Shown: positions 23,115 through 34,020, counted from the stretch's first letter. The stretch is 64,000 bases of DNA from Begonia masoniana (GCA_022432975.1 CM039512.1:37015936-37079935); one strand, 5' to 3'. The notes: generated by a model not told the origin, from the letters alone. Numbers and translations: made by a program.

Positions 23115-23195
23115 TGGCGAGAACTTCCCGGAAGGTCACCCAACCTGGGATTGCTCTCGCCGAAGCACTTTTAACTTCGGAGTTCTTATGGGATC
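23115..23195 (-). ncRNA. 5S rRNA-like domain in left Cassandra LTR
   Basis: The minus strand contains AGAACTCCGAAGTTAA, GGCGAGAG and GGTTGGGTGACC in the order and spacing of the plant 5S rRNA internal promoter and 3' half. In Cassandra this domain is thought to give a pol III promoter. It is not a functional rRNA gene. Confidence 0.85.
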
Positions 23196-23560
23196 TGTTG
23201 CCAATCGTGCTCCAAAACGGGTCTTGCTATGTTGGGAGGGTCTCTTTACATATGTTTCATTTCCACATACTTCCCCAAGCGATGTGGGATTGTGACCACC
23301 CCCTCTTTACGACCTGTCACCTTCCGGTTCGCCCGCGCGGACGTACCGCCATCCGGGTTCCAGTTCGTGCAGCCATCGTACCATACGTGCACATTCGGGT
23401 CATCACAATCACCCCCTCTCGGGGGCCCAACGTCCTCGTTGACCACATTTCCGGTTGGGTACAGGCTCTGATACCATTTGTAACGGCCATTTTCCCAGCA
23501 AGATATTGTCCGCTCTGGGGATTGGGCCGCAGCCCAATATCCTCCCCTCACGGCTTTGTT

Positions 23561-23641
23561 TGGCGAGAACTTCCCGGAAGGTCACCCAACCTGGGATTGC
23601 TCTCGCCGAAGCACTTTTAACTTCGGAGTTCTTATGGGATC
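23561..23641 (-). ncRNA. 5S rRNA-like domain in right Cassandra LTR
   Basis: Same content as 23115-23195, in the LTR that lies upstream on the element's strand. It is near-identical to the left copy. Confidence 0.85.
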
Positions 23642-23850
23642 CGTTGCCAATCGTGCTCCAAAACGCGTCTTACTATGTTGGGAGGGTCTCTTTACATATG
23701 TTTCATACTTCCCCAAGCGATGTGGGATTGTGACCACCCCCTCTTTACGACCTGTCACCTTCCGGTTCGCCCGCGCAGACGTACCGTCATCCGGGTTCCA
23801 GTTCGTGCAGCCATCGTACCATACGTGCACATTCGGGTCATCACATATAT

Positions 23851-24330
23851 GACCAATCTTATTGCAACAGTAACAAATTGATGGCCTGGCAAAAAATTTT
23901 ATATGCCCTTTTCCTTTTGATTTGGTTTCATATCGTAAATTGGCTTTTATCAAATATAACGCTTTGCTTACCTAGAAGTATATTTAACTTTTTACTTCCA
24001 TTTTCAAATTTAATCAAATTACCATACAAGTCATTGTTTTAATTCTTCATGCCCTTGTCTTCTTATTCTAAAGTGAAACTCCACTATCATGTTTTTTTAT
24101 TGTATTATCATTGGTTTGCTTAACAATTTATATTTTGACCTAATTATAGTGAATTGTTCATGCAATTCTTTAAAGACTTCTGCTAGTTCATTTTCATCAA
24201 ATTAACTTCTGAGTCACTCGAAGAATCACATACCAAATTATCCTTGGCCATAAAGAACATCTTCATCATTTCCTCTTATTTGGACAATGAATTTCCATCA
24301 TATCGTCCTAGGTAGCATTTCATATCCTTT
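23851..24330 (-). pseudogene. Copia gag remnant, host of Cassandra
   Basis: The minus strand reads FDKANLRYETKSKGKGH and then a broken zinc knuckle CYCCNKIGHI near 23870, interrupted by the Cassandra insertion. Before that an acidic, serine-rich segment and ELHEQFTIIRSKYKLL-like sequence occur. This layout matches gag proteins of large copia (SIRE-like) elements. Stops and frameshifts are frequent. The clade call is an inference. Confidence 0.65.
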
Positions 24331-24479
24331 TTTCTTGAAGGTTTTTAACATTTTTTTGGCTTGAGGATACTTGGCCTTGAAAGTGTTGTAACTTTTGCAA
24401 TCGAGAGCCTACTTCTAGAGAAGAAGAGACTACTGGGTTGCATGCACATTTAGCCAACATTTCTTGTTAATGTTGCTGG

Positions 24480-26080
24480 ACGAATATACTACATGCAACA
24501 ACTGAACACATCCAATACTCAATTTTAGCTATAAGAACTATAGAAAATTTAGTGCCTTTGTTGCTAATTATCCCTCAAGGTGTTCCAAATATGGTCAAGA
24601 GATTTGTCCTTAGAAACCTTATGACCATCATACAATCAATCATTGGTTGTTAGTGCCATTACTTAGACCAATTTTGACTCATAATCGACTGCTACTAGAT
24701 TTTATGATTATTATATGATGAAATAAATGATCCCATGAAGTCTAATTCCCACACATTAAATTGTTCCACTTCCAAAAGAATGTTATGGGCCATTTCATGT
24801 CTCCTAGATATATATCTAGTTCTCTAACATGGGCATCTTTAAAAGTCAAAGGTACCGTGATTGAGGTGCCTTTGTTGTAGTCTTGTCGCTTCCGTAATGT
24901 CACGTAAGTTGATGAGTGACAATGCTACAAGATTTCTTCAACCTCCTCCTCTAGAGTACATCTTATCATTTGACTGAAACTTTGCTTGAAGAGGCAAGGC
25001 TCGTCCTATGATAAAGTTAACACAATGAAGAAATTTCTTCTTTGACGTGCATTCAAATATGGTGGAAGAAGATTACTCACAATGTAGTAAACATAACCTA
25101 CATACCACGGAACTTCTTTGCTCTGTATTTGAAATAGCTTTTCATTAAAAAAAATTACCCATTAATATTTTGAGGGTTACCATCTGCATTTCTTTTTTTT
25201 TTTTTTTCATATCGATGTATGATCTGCTACCTGATTTTATTACCCCTTTCTATCTCATATCTCTAATGGAAACTCACCCATGTTATTACTTATGGCTTGG
25301 CATCATGCATTTGGAAATATGTGGCTGGAGCTATGAAAAGCAGAAATGACATACTTCTTAAGGCAAACTACTCATAGGGGCAGGAAAATATAGTTTTTCT
25401 TGGTCCTTTGGGGTAAATAGTTATCAGATTGTGGCCCGAGTATCCATCCAACAAGATATAAAATACATGGCATGTCGATCTATTTTACATTTGATCAATA
25501 AAAAGTAAAGGCAAATAATCTTTCTTGGTAACTTTGTTTGGCTTCCTATAATTCATAAATAATTTTCAGCGAATAACTGTTCTTATAGGTATCTACTTAT
25601 TATTTGCATTTGTAATGTCTGTCACAACCCCTTTTTTTTAGGAACACACTCTAGACTTGCCCTCTCAATGTCTGATATGAGATAAATTGCACTAGCAACT
25701 ATCCATTTCCATCCTCCTTTTTGAAGACCTCCTTCATTATTGGATTGAATCAGCATTGGTAGTCAATAGTCGACTTGTGGTCATTCTCCATCAAAATCTA
25801 TGGGTACAGTTGGACAGACAAATTCCTGTTGACTTCTTTTTCTTCGCAAGAGAGTTGAAGATTCTCCTAAAATGTATACTGCAAATGCTCTGAAAGTATT
25901 TTTAACTCAGTTTTAGAGCATCCACTGTTGGGGGCTTTACTGAATATTCTCATTGGCTAGAAGATCTAAAGATTCAAATTTTCTATTCCTCAAAAACCCT
26001 TGCAAACCATCCACCAAACATGTATACTCAACTGAATCTGAATTTTCCCCATAAACTCAAATAGCCAGGGAACGATCCAA
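24480..26080 (-). pseudogene. Athila-like gypsy pol remnant
   Basis: Decayed but readable on the minus strand: RT entry (LKTELKILSEHLQYTFLGES near 25900), YRKPNKVTKKDYLPLLFIDQ near 25530, LLDGYSGHNLI near 25440, the RNase H tether (NQVADH) near 25240, integrase zinc region (IRCTLEEEVEEIL and HCHSSTY near 24930), VDYESKL near 24690 and LRTNLLTIFGTP near 24600. The catalytic RT block is deleted between about 25380 and 25250. Many stops break the frame. The motifs and their order match Athila/Tat-type plant gypsy pol. No LTRs were found. Confidence 0.8.
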
Positions 26081-26360
26081 GTTGTCACTCAAACGATCCA
26101 GTAATACTTGATAATTAATACTCAAAGACTTGCTCCAATAATACTCAAATAGCCAGGGAATGACTTCATACTAATACTTGCTCCTAAATCTCAAAGGCCT
26201 TTCCCAAAGAATTGATTTCCAATGGCTCATGTTGTAAAACTTCCAGAGTTTTCCAATTTAGGTGGAATCTTAGGATATCAGTTGTTTTACCTCAGAGTAA
26301 AGATTTCAAATTCCCAATTACACTTCAATTAATTATCAACTAATAAGAACATATTGGCAA
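26081..26360. other. Spacer before the duplicated segment
   Basis: AT-rich DNA with no clear gene. A short repeated phrase (AATACTCAAATAGCCAGGGAA) is visible near 26050 and 26145. Gypsy gag or LTR sequence could lie here but was not recognised. Confidence 0.35.
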
Positions 26361-27811
26361 AAGACATGCGTAGTTCAATCTCATGTCACAATAGTGGTAG
26401 TTCAATCTCATGTCACAATAGTGGCAGTCAGAGCTCTGAATACGCCGCCATTGCTAAAACGGAGTTTGTTGAAGAATCCAAACATAGGGAAGAACCTTCA
26501 TTTACATCCAATAGTAATGGCCCAAGGATACATCTCGGAAACATGGTGGCCAGAGAGAGAAAATGAGCTACGATGGAGGAATAATGACAGCGATGTCGAC
26601 TGCTGCCGTCGATCCTGAAGGTTCCAACTACGAAGCCATACCTCAAACGCCTGCGCTTCACTTAGGAATGTTCTCAATTATAATGTCGTGGGTCTCCGGC
26701 AAGACATTAAAGACAAAATAACGAGATTTTCCAAAACTGCCCATGTTTTTAAGTTTGGCAAGAGATAGAGATTCAGGAACTGTAAGCGAAGCGAACTCGA
26801 TCAGGTACAAAATGGTGAAGAAAGACGAAGAAGATTTACAAAGGGGGATTGAAAAAGTAGTGGTCGCGGGTGAAGCTGAGGAAACAGGGACCACCACGCA
26901 GGAGGGAGGTGAGTTTTAGAGAGAGATTTAACCGAAAATATAAGGGATGTTAATGGTAAGGTGTTGTATTAAAAGTTTAAGATATTAATAAAAAAATATC
27001 ATCGTACTTCACAGTTTATTTTGATAAATTACTTAAATAAATATGATAAAAATGATTTTTGTGAGTCGCATATCTTTTAGATTCAGATATAGAAGTTCAA
27101 AAGACATGTGTAGTTCAATCTCATGTCACAATAGTGTCAGTCGGAGCTCTGAATACGCCGCCATTGCTAAAACGGAGTGGGTTCAAGAATCCAAACATGG
27201 GAAGAACCTTCATTTACATCCAGTAGTAATGGCGTGAGGATACATCTCAGAAACATGGTGGCCAGAGAAAGAGAAAAGGAGCTACGAGGGAGGTAATGAC
27301 AGTGATTTCAACCGTCGTCGTCTATCCTGAAGGGTCCAACTATGAAGCCATACCTCAAACGCCTGCGCTTCACCTAGGAATGTTTTCAATTCTAATGTCG
27401 CGGGTCTGTGGCTAAGACATTAAAGACGAAATAATGAGATTTTCCAGAACCGCCCACGTTTTTAAGTTTGGCAAGAGATAGAGAGGTTCAGGAACTATAC
27501 GCGAAGCAAAAATGCGAGGGGATCTTCATCCTCAAAAGTACCCCCGCAAAACTATTTTTTGCACATTTTCAATACTTTGAGTTTTTTTTTTTACGAAAAA
27601 AAAAATTGAGCCGTTTTTTAAACTAAATGGATAGTTGGAGCCATTTTTTGGATTTAACCCAAAATATAATGGATATTAATGGCAAGGTGTTTGTTGTTGC
27701 CTAATCAAAGTTTAAGATATCAATAAAAAATATTCTCGTACTTCAACGTTTATTTTGATAACTACTTAAATAAATATGATAAAAATGATTTTTGTGAGTC
27801 GCATAATTATT
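26361..27811. repeat. Direct duplication of about 735 bp
   Basis: 26361-27078 and 27101-27811 share the same order of sequence. Both open with AAGACATG(C/T)GTAGTTCAATC and close with ATATGATAAAAATGATTTTT and GTGAGTCGCAT. The offset is 740 at the start and 733 at the end. The first copy has an extra 27-bp tandem repeat at 26370-26424. The second has a T/A-rich insert near 27530-27650. Both contain a short plus-strand stretch (NYEAIPQTPALHLGMFS near 26620 and 27340) that looks like a gene fragment of unknown identity. Confidence 0.85.
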
Positions 27812-27965
27812 TTAAAAATCCTTATATTATTTTGTATCTTTTCATAAAATACTTGCGACACGTTATCAATTTTGAACACAGGTAAGTCTTGGAGCGTTCT
27901 CTCCATCAGTTGATTGACCTCACTTCGTATCATGACAAATAATCATCGCTCATGATACTTTTTAG

Positions 27966-28910
27966 TAGGGGTGAGCAAAAAAATCGAGAACTGAAGAACC
28001 GGATCAGAACTGATAATTTGGTACGGTTCTGGGCGATTCTATGAAAAAAAAAGGAATTTTGGTTCTGTATTGACCAGAATTGAAATTTTCGGTCCGATTT
28101 TTGGTTCTAAATAGTCAAGTCATTTAGCACCGACCCGGAACATTGTGTTATGCCCTAACAACACATCGACTGCTCAAGAGCTTCTCATTTCTCAATTCTC
28201 ACTTCTCTCGATCTCGACTCTTCTCTTTTCTCATCTTCGCAAATCGCCCCGCCGACCAAGTCTCTCGCCTTCGCTCTCGCCCTCGCCCTCACTGAAAGTT
28301 GGTCGTCTCTCGCCCTCGCCCTCGCCCTCACCGAAAGCTCGCGGTCTCTCGCCCTCTCCCAATCGCCTCGTCGAAAACTAGCTGCTCAACAACTCATCCG
28401 ACGAAGGTAAGCTTTTTGTATTTGATTAGGATTTGCTTATCACTTTATCTAATCTTGTGATTTTTGCAGTCCTTCCACCCAAACGGGTTCATTGTTCAGT
28501 TTCTTCCTTCATGTTTGATCTTCGTTGTTCGGTTCTCGCCTAATAATCGTTTTTTGGCGTTCGCAACTCGCACTTCATCTGAGCATCATCAAACCATAGG
28601 TTTGGTTCTGATCTTTCTCCGACCTAGTTGCATCAATTTTGCTTTTGTTTTGGCCTTTGGAGCACTTCTTCGGCTTCACCGAGAGAGTGCCGAACCTCTG
28701 TTTAGTGTTTACTATATGTTTAAATTAGTGTTGTGTTTACTGTATGTTTAATTTTTCTGAGTAGTAATTTGCAACCATGTAGACAAGAATTCTGATCCGG
28801 TTCCGTAAAAATTTTTGGGCTTATTGGTCCAAAAATTTGAAAACCAAATTTTAGGGATCCGGTCCTAGTCTCTCTAAAAACCGGACCGACCCGGATCACG
28901 ATCACCCGTA
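27966..28910. mobile_element. Short hAT-like transposon, non-autonomous
   Basis: The left end TAGGGGTGAGC matches the left end of the hAT transposon at 52523. The right end GATCACCCGTA is an imperfect inverted partner. The flanking 8-mers CTTTTTAG (27958-27965) and CTTCCTAG (28911-28918) agree at six of eight positions, so an old 8-bp duplication is likely. The ends carry GGTTC/GAACC-rich subterminal repeats. Inside, a serine- and proline-rich frame (28145-28381) and an intron-like GTAAGC...TGCAG (28407-28470) resemble a 5' leader, but there is no transposase. Confidence 0.65.
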
Positions 28911-28935
28911 CTTCCTAGTATATAGTTATACTTCC

Positions 28936-29246
28936 TGTTGAGTTATGTAGCCTAATTTAGGTGGGGGTAATTTGGTCATTAATTACCTGTTATTCTGTAA
29001 CCCTAAATCGTCTATTATATAAAGACGTGTTTAGGTTATAGAGTAGTATCACAGAAAGAAAGACAGAGTGTCTGAGAGTGTGAGGCAAACCTTTGTAACT
29101 CGTTTGTTCATCTTAGTGAAATCTGTCAGCGGCCAGTGGACGTAGCTCTCGCGACGAGAGTGAACCACTATAAATCTGTGTGTTATTTCTTTTTCGTATT
29201 TCTTAAATCGTTCGTTACAGGAGGATTAGGGCGTCTAATCCTAACA
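28936..29246 (+). repeat. 5' LTR of the copia element at 28936
   Basis: 311 bp from TGTTGAGTTATG to CCTAACA. It contains a plausible TATA box (CTATTATATAAAG near 29011), which would start transcription about 30 bases on. Confidence 0.95.
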
Positions 29247-29248
29247 AC

Positions 29249-29260
29249 TGGTATCAGAGC
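29249..29260 (+). promoter_or_regulatory. Primer binding site, initiator Met-tRNA
   Basis: TGGTATCAGAGC begins two bases after the 5' LTR and is the exact complement of the plant initiator Met-tRNA 3' end. Confidence 0.93.
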
Positions 29261-30105
29261 TTCGAGGTTGAAGTGGTTTTCGAAAATCAGGGTTTGATTC
29301 TTCGAAGGGTATCGATCGATTTGAGGTTCGTATTTTTGTTACGCGAAATTTCAATTTTGGAGGAAAAAGAAATTGAAAATTGAAAAGGAGAAAAAACAAA
29401 AAAAAAAAAAAAAAAAGCAAATTGTTTTTGTTTGTGTTCTGTTCCTCGACTACGAAGAACAGAGAAGCCAACGCCGAACAGAGAAGCTGCGCGAAGGAGA
29501 AGAACTGCTCGCCGCGAAGAAGAACGCCGAGCATCGCCGCCGCCCCCGACCGCGCCAGACCGCGCCGCCCCTACTGCCGTCGCCCCCGACCGTCGACGCC
29601 GCGCGCACCAGCACCGACCCGCGCGAACAGAGAACCTCTCTGTTCTTTCTACCCGAGCCGCGCCGCGCTCCGTTCTTCTCGCACGCGAAGCGCCGCCGTT
29701 CTGCCACCACCGACGCCGCCTCTCCGAGCCCAGCTTCCCGCCGTCGAGCCGTTCTCGCAGAACCCATCGCCACAGAATCGTCGATTCTGCCAGTGATAGC
29801 CGAGCAGCCCCTGTTCGCCCTTGTTCGTCGCTGCAGGATCGCCGAGCAGTATTTTTGGCAGAAAATTGGTTGGACAGAAATTCAGAAAATTTTGGGTGCT
29901 GAAAATTCTGAAAATCGTGGGGCAGATTAAATTGTTGATTGTCTGTGTTATTGTTTGGGTTGGATTTTTTGGATTTTTGTTTGCAGGGCTGACCTATTTT
30001 GGGAGCAATTTTGACTGGGATATATCTGATTTTGAGGGGGGTATATTGGTTCTGATTTATTGGGCAGAATTATTCTGATTGTTTAAAAGGGAGATTTTTA
30101 TAACA
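29261..30105 (+). other. Copia leader, GC-rich in the middle
   Basis: Untranslated leader between primer site and Gag-Pol. It contains a run of about 20 adenines (29397-29416). A GC-rich arginine/proline-coding stretch (29440-29800) follows, open in all three forward frames and also on the opposite strand. It ends in T-rich DNA. Openness in many frames points to base composition rather than a protein. A captured host fragment is possible but not shown. Confidence 0.6.
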
Positions 30106-33100
30106 ATGGCAGGCGAAGCTAGCACAAGTCACGGTATTAGACAATTCAATGGGACAGATTTTGCGTTCTGGAGAATGCAAATTGAAGACTATTTATACGG
30201 GAAAGATCTTGAACTTCCATTGAGTGCAAAACCAGAAAAGATGGACGCCGTTGAATGGAATCGACTTGACAGAAAAGTTCTGGGAGTCGTCAGATTGACG
30301 CTGACTCAAAGCGTTGCTCACAACGTAGCGAAGGAGACAACTACAGCGAGTTTGATGAAGGCTCCATCTGATATGTACGAGAAACCCTCTGCGAACAACA
30401 AGGTGCATTTGATGAAAAAATTGTTTAATCTGAAAATGGGTGAAGGTACTTCTGTAGCTGCACATTTGAATGAATTTAATACTGTTGTAAATCAATTATT
30501 ATCTGTCAATATTGATTTTGGGGATGAGGTTCGAGCCTTAATTTTGTTGGCATCACTACCGAATAGCTGGGAGCCTATGAGGGCAGCAGTCAGTAATTCA
30601 GTCGGCAGTGCAAAATTGGTATTTACTGATGTGAGGGATCGTATTCTAGCCGAGGAAGTGAGAAGAATTGATTCTGGTGAAACATCAAAAGGTTCAGCTC
30701 TCCATGTTGAAAACAGAGGAAGAAATAATAACAGAAACTCCAACCGGGGCAGGGGCAGATCCAGATCCAATTCGAGAAATGGAAGGGGTCACTCTAAATC
30801 TGGAAAAAAATTTGAGTGCTGGAATTGTGGCAAGCAGGGTCACATGAAAAAGGATTGCAGAGCTCTGAGGAAGAACGATACTGAAAAAGGTGATGGAGCA
30901 AATACAGTAACAGAAGAGGTCACTGACGCATTGATTCTTTCAGTCGATAGCCCGATAGACTCATGGGTCTTGGACTCGGGAGTGTCGTTTCATACCACAG
31001 CTCACAAAGAACTAATGGCAAATTATGTAGCTGGTAATCATGGGAAAGTCTATCTTGCAGATGGTGAGCCACTGGATATTGTGGGCATCGGGGACATCAA
31101 ATTGAAGACGACAAACGGGTCAGTTTGGAGTATCAATAAAGTAAGACATGTTCCGGGTTTGATGCGTAATTTGATTTCAGTGGGGCAGCTTGATAGTGAG
31201 GGTTACCATATTAGTTTCGGAACTAATGCGTGGAAGGTAACTAGAGGAGCGATGGTAGTCGCTCGAGGTCAGAAAACAGGAACCCTATACATGACTTCTA
31301 CATGCAGAGACACAATTGCAGTTGTTGATAGCTCGAAGAATACAGAGTTGTGGCATTGCAGATTGGGCCACATAAGCGAGAAAGGAATGAAGATTCTTGT
31401 CAGGAATGGTCAGATTCCTGAGCTGAAGTCTGTTGAGCATCAGTTTTGTGAAAGTTGCATTTTTGGAAAACAGAAACGTGTCAGTTTTCTAAAGGTTGGC
31501 AAGGAGCTGAAGCAGAAAAAGCTGGAATTAGTGCACACTGATGTGTGGGGACCCGCACCCGTTTCTTCTCTTGGTGGATCACACTACTACGTGACGTTCA
31601 TAGATGATTCCACAAGAAAGATTTGGGTCTACTTCATGAAGAACAAGTCTGATGTATTCAGTGTTTTCAAGAAGTGGAAGGCCTTGGTTGAGAATGAAAC
31701 GAATCTGAAAGTGAAGTGTTTGAGGTCCGACAACGGAGGCGAGTACATCAATGCAGAGTTCACCGAGTATTGTGCTATGAATGGGATTAAGATGCAGAAG
31801 ACCATTCCTCGAACGCCTCAAGAAAATGGAGTAGCTGAAAGGATGAACAGAACGCTGAATGAACGTGCAAGGAGCATGAGATTGCACGCCGGACTGCCTA
31901 AAACCTTTTGGGCAGATGCAGTCAGCACAGCAGCCTACCTGATAAATAGAGGACCATCTGTACCTCTAGAGTTCAAAGTTCCAGAAGAAGTTTGGAGCGG
32001 TAAAAAGGTAAACTTTTCTTTTCTGAAAGTTTTTGGCTGCTTATCATATGTTCACATTGATGATTCTGATAGAAGTAAACTTGATTCGAAATCTAATAAG
32101 TGTTTTCTTATTGGTTATGGTGACGCCGAGTTTGGTTATCGTTTCTGGGATAATCAAAATCGGAAGATCATTCGCAGCAGGAACGTCATCTTCAACGAAC
32201 AAGTTCTTTACAAGGATGCTGTTGGTACGACTTCTGACAGTGGGAGTTCTGTATTGAAAGAGTCTACTGCGGTCAATTTCGGAGATTTTTCAGCTGATAA
32301 TAGTCCGACTGTTGAAGAAAATCGGGGTATTGTTGAAGAAGAAGTTGATGAGAATGTGGCTCCAGAGGTAAATCCGCAAACGCCGATTGCAGAACCAAGA
32401 AGATCATCCAGAATCAGCAAACCAACTCAGAGATGGTCCCCGTCTCTTAATTACATTTTGCTTACTGACAGAGGTGAACCGGGATGTTATGAGGAAGCAG
32501 AACAGTCTGATGATTTGATTGAGTGGGAGGCAGCCATGAAAGATGAAATGGACTCACTGAAATCAAATGAAACTTGGACATTGACCAAGTTGCCGAAGGG
32601 AAAGACAGCGCTGCATAACAAGTGGGTTTACCGGATTAAAGAAGAACCTGATGGAAGCAAGCGATATAAAGCCAGATTGGTTGTCAAGGGTTTTCAGCAG
32701 AAAGAAGGCATTGACTACACCGATATTTTCTCACCAGTGGTGAAGCTGACAACGATCAGAACAGTTTTGAGTTTGGTTGTGAAAGAAGATCTTCATCTGC
32801 AGCAGATGGATGTGAAAACTGCTTTCCTTCACGGCAGTTTAGATGAAGAGATATACATGCGTCAGCCACAGGGTTTTGAGATGAGAGGAAAAGAGGAACT
32901 TGTATGTAAACTACAGAAGAGTTTGTACGGTTTGAAACAGGCTCCAAGGCAGTGGTACAAGAGATTTGACAGCTTCATGAAGAATAACAGTTTTGTGAGA
33001 TGTGAAGCCGATCATTGTTGCTACATCAAAAGGTTTGATAATTCCTATATTATTCTGCTCCTTTACGTTGATGATATGTTGATTGCAGGAGCAAGCTTGC

Positions 33101-34020
33101 ATGAGATTGACAGGCTGAAGAGGAAGTTATCTACCGAGTTTGCAATGAAGGATTTGGGTGCTGCAAAACAAATCCTTGGGATGAGGATATTCAGGGATAA
33201 GGATGTTCTCAAACTCTCACAAGAAGATTATGTGAAGAAGGTTCTTAGCAGATTCCAAATGCAGGATGCGAAACCAGTCACTACACCATTGGCTAGTCAT
33301 TTCAAACTATCCAAAGATCAGTCACCCTCGACCGAGGAAGAGAGGAACTACATGGCCAAAGTTCCATATGCCTCAGCCGTTGGTAGTCTAATGTATGCGA
33401 TGGTTTACACACGACCAGATATTGCACATGCAGTGGGAGTTGTCAGCAGGTTTATGAGTAATCCAGGAAGAAAACATTGGGAAGCCGTAAAATGGATTTT
33501 GCGATACTTGAAGGGAAGTTCAAAGTTTGCTTTATGTTTTCGAAAATCAGACTTGGGTCTAGATGGATATGTTGATGCTGATAATGGTGGTGATATTGAC
33601 AGTAGTAAGAGCAGGACTGGGTATGTCTACACTTTGGGTGGTACCGCAATCAGTTGGGTTTCGAGACTTCAAGATGTTGTCGCTCTTTCTAGTTGTGAAG
33701 CCGAGTATATTGCAGTGACAGAAGCTGCAAAGGAGATGATGTGGTTACAGCCTTTTCTACGCGAGTTAGGCCAAAACTACGATGGGAGTGTATTGCATTG
33801 TGACAGCCAGAGTGCCATTCATTTGGCAAAGAATCCAGTTTATCATGGCAAGACAAAGCATATACAGGTGCGTTATCACTTTATCAGATCTGCTTTAGAA
33901 GATGGAGTATTAGCGCTTGAGAAGATCCCAGGGAGTCGGAATCCAGCTGACATGTTGACGAAAGCTGTGACGAGTGAGAAGCTGAAGTTGTGCGCAACTT
34001 CAGTTGGACTTCTTGGTTGA
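30106..34020 (+). CDS. Copia Gag-Pol polyprotein, 1304 residues
   Basis: A single open frame encodes the whole retrotransposon polyprotein, which forms particles, copies RNA into DNA and integrates it. ATG at 30106 is chosen because MAGEASTSHGIRQFNG matches the usual start of this gag family. Domains: gag (to about residue 230), CCHC knuckle CWNCGKQGHMKKDC (about 237), protease VLDSGVSFHTT (about 286), GAG-pre-integrase HHCC (about 410-450), integrase with D, D and E in LVHTDVWGP, RSDNGGEY and PQENGVAER (475, 540, 570), RT with YVDD (about 987), and RNase H with DADNGGD, SSCEAEY and CDSQSA. It resembles TNT 1-94-type proteins and is full length. Val follows DSG in the protease where Ala is usual. 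The RNase H site has Asn where Trp is common. Confidence 0.96.
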   Translation: MAGEASTSHGIRQFNGTDFAFWRMQIEDYLYGKDLELPLSAKPEKMDAVEWNRLDRKVLGVVRLTLTQSVAHNVAKETTTASLMKAPSDMYEKPSANNKVHLMKKLFNLKMGEGTSVAAHLNEFNTVVNQLLSVNIDFGDEVRALILLASLPNSWEPMRAAVSNSVGSAKLVFTDVRDRILAEEVRRIDSGETSKGSALHVENRGRNNNRNSNRGRGRSRSNSRNGRGHSKSGKKFECWNCGKQGHMKKDCRALRKNDTEKGDGANTVTEEVTDALILSVDSPIDSWVLDSGVSFHTTAHKELMANYVAGNHGKVYLADGEPLDIVGIGDIKLKTTNGSVWSINKVRHVPGLMRNLISVGQLDSEGYHISFGTNAWKVTRGAMVVARGQKTGTLYMTSTCRDTIAVVDSSKNTELWHCRLGHISEKGMKILVRNGQIPELKSVEHQFCESCIFGKQKRVSFLKVGKELKQKKLELVHTDVWGPAPVSSLGGSHYYVTFIDDSTRKIWVYFMKNKSDVFSVFKKWKALVENETNLKVKCLRSDNGGEYINAEFTEYCAMNGIKMQKTIPRTPQENGVAERMNRTLNERARSMRLHAGLPKTFWADAVSTAAYLINRGPSVPLEFKVPEEVWSGKKVNFSFLKVFGCLSYVHIDDSDRSKLDSKSNKCFLIGYGDAEFGYRFWDNQNRKIIRSRNVIFNEQVLYKDAVGTTSDSGSSVLKESTAVNFGDFSADNSPTVEENRGIVEEEVDENVAPEVNPQTPIAEPRRSSRISKPTQRWSPSLNYILLTDRGEPGCYEEAEQSDDLIEWEAAMKDEMDSLKSNETWTLTKLPKGKTALHNKWVYRIKEEPDGSKRYKARLVVKGFQQKEGIDYTDIFSPVVKLTTIRTVLSLVVKEDLHLQQMDVKTAFLHGSLDEEIYMRQPQGFEMRGKEELVCKLQKSLYGLKQAPRQWYKRFDSFMKNNSFVRCEADHCCYIKRFDNSYIILLLYVDDMLIAGASLHEIDRLKRKLSTEFAMKDLGAAKQILGMRIFRDKDVLKLSQEDYVKKVLSRFQMQDAKPVTTPLASHFKLSKDQSPSTEEERNYMAKVPYASAVGSLMYAMVYTRPDIAHAVGVVSRFMSNPGRKHWEAVKWILRYLKGSSKFALCFRKSDLGLDGYVDADNGGDIDSSKSRTGYVYTLGGTAISWVSRLQDVVALSSCEAEYIAVTEAAKEMMWLQPFLRELGQNYDGSVLHCDSQSAIHLAKNPVYHGKTKHIQVRYHFIRSALEDGVLALEKIPGSRNPADMLTKAVTSEKLKLCATSVGLLG

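Larger units (their letters stand above)
23033..23845 (-). mobile_element. Cassandra TRIM retrotransposon
   Basis: A complete short non-autonomous retrotransposon on the minus strand. LTRs lie at 23033-23407 and 23479-23845 and differ mainly by an 8-bp indel near 23265. The 71-bp interior holds a primer site (TGGTATCAGAGCCTG, complement of 23462-23476) and a purine tract (CCCGAGAGGGGGTGAT on the minus strand). The target duplication TATAT is at 23028-23032 and 23846-23850. Each LTR contains 5S rRNA-like sequence, the hallmark of Cassandra. It encodes no protein and depends on enzymes from other elements. Confidence 0.95.

Noticed and set aside
23012..23733. Open frames over the Cassandra element
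   Set aside because: They cross LTR borders and the 5S-like domain. Cassandra elements encode no protein.
29373..29930. Frames of up to 185 residues in the copia leader
   Set aside because: Three forward frames and a reverse frame are open together in GC-rich DNA, so openness reflects composition. They sit upstream of the Gag-Pol start.
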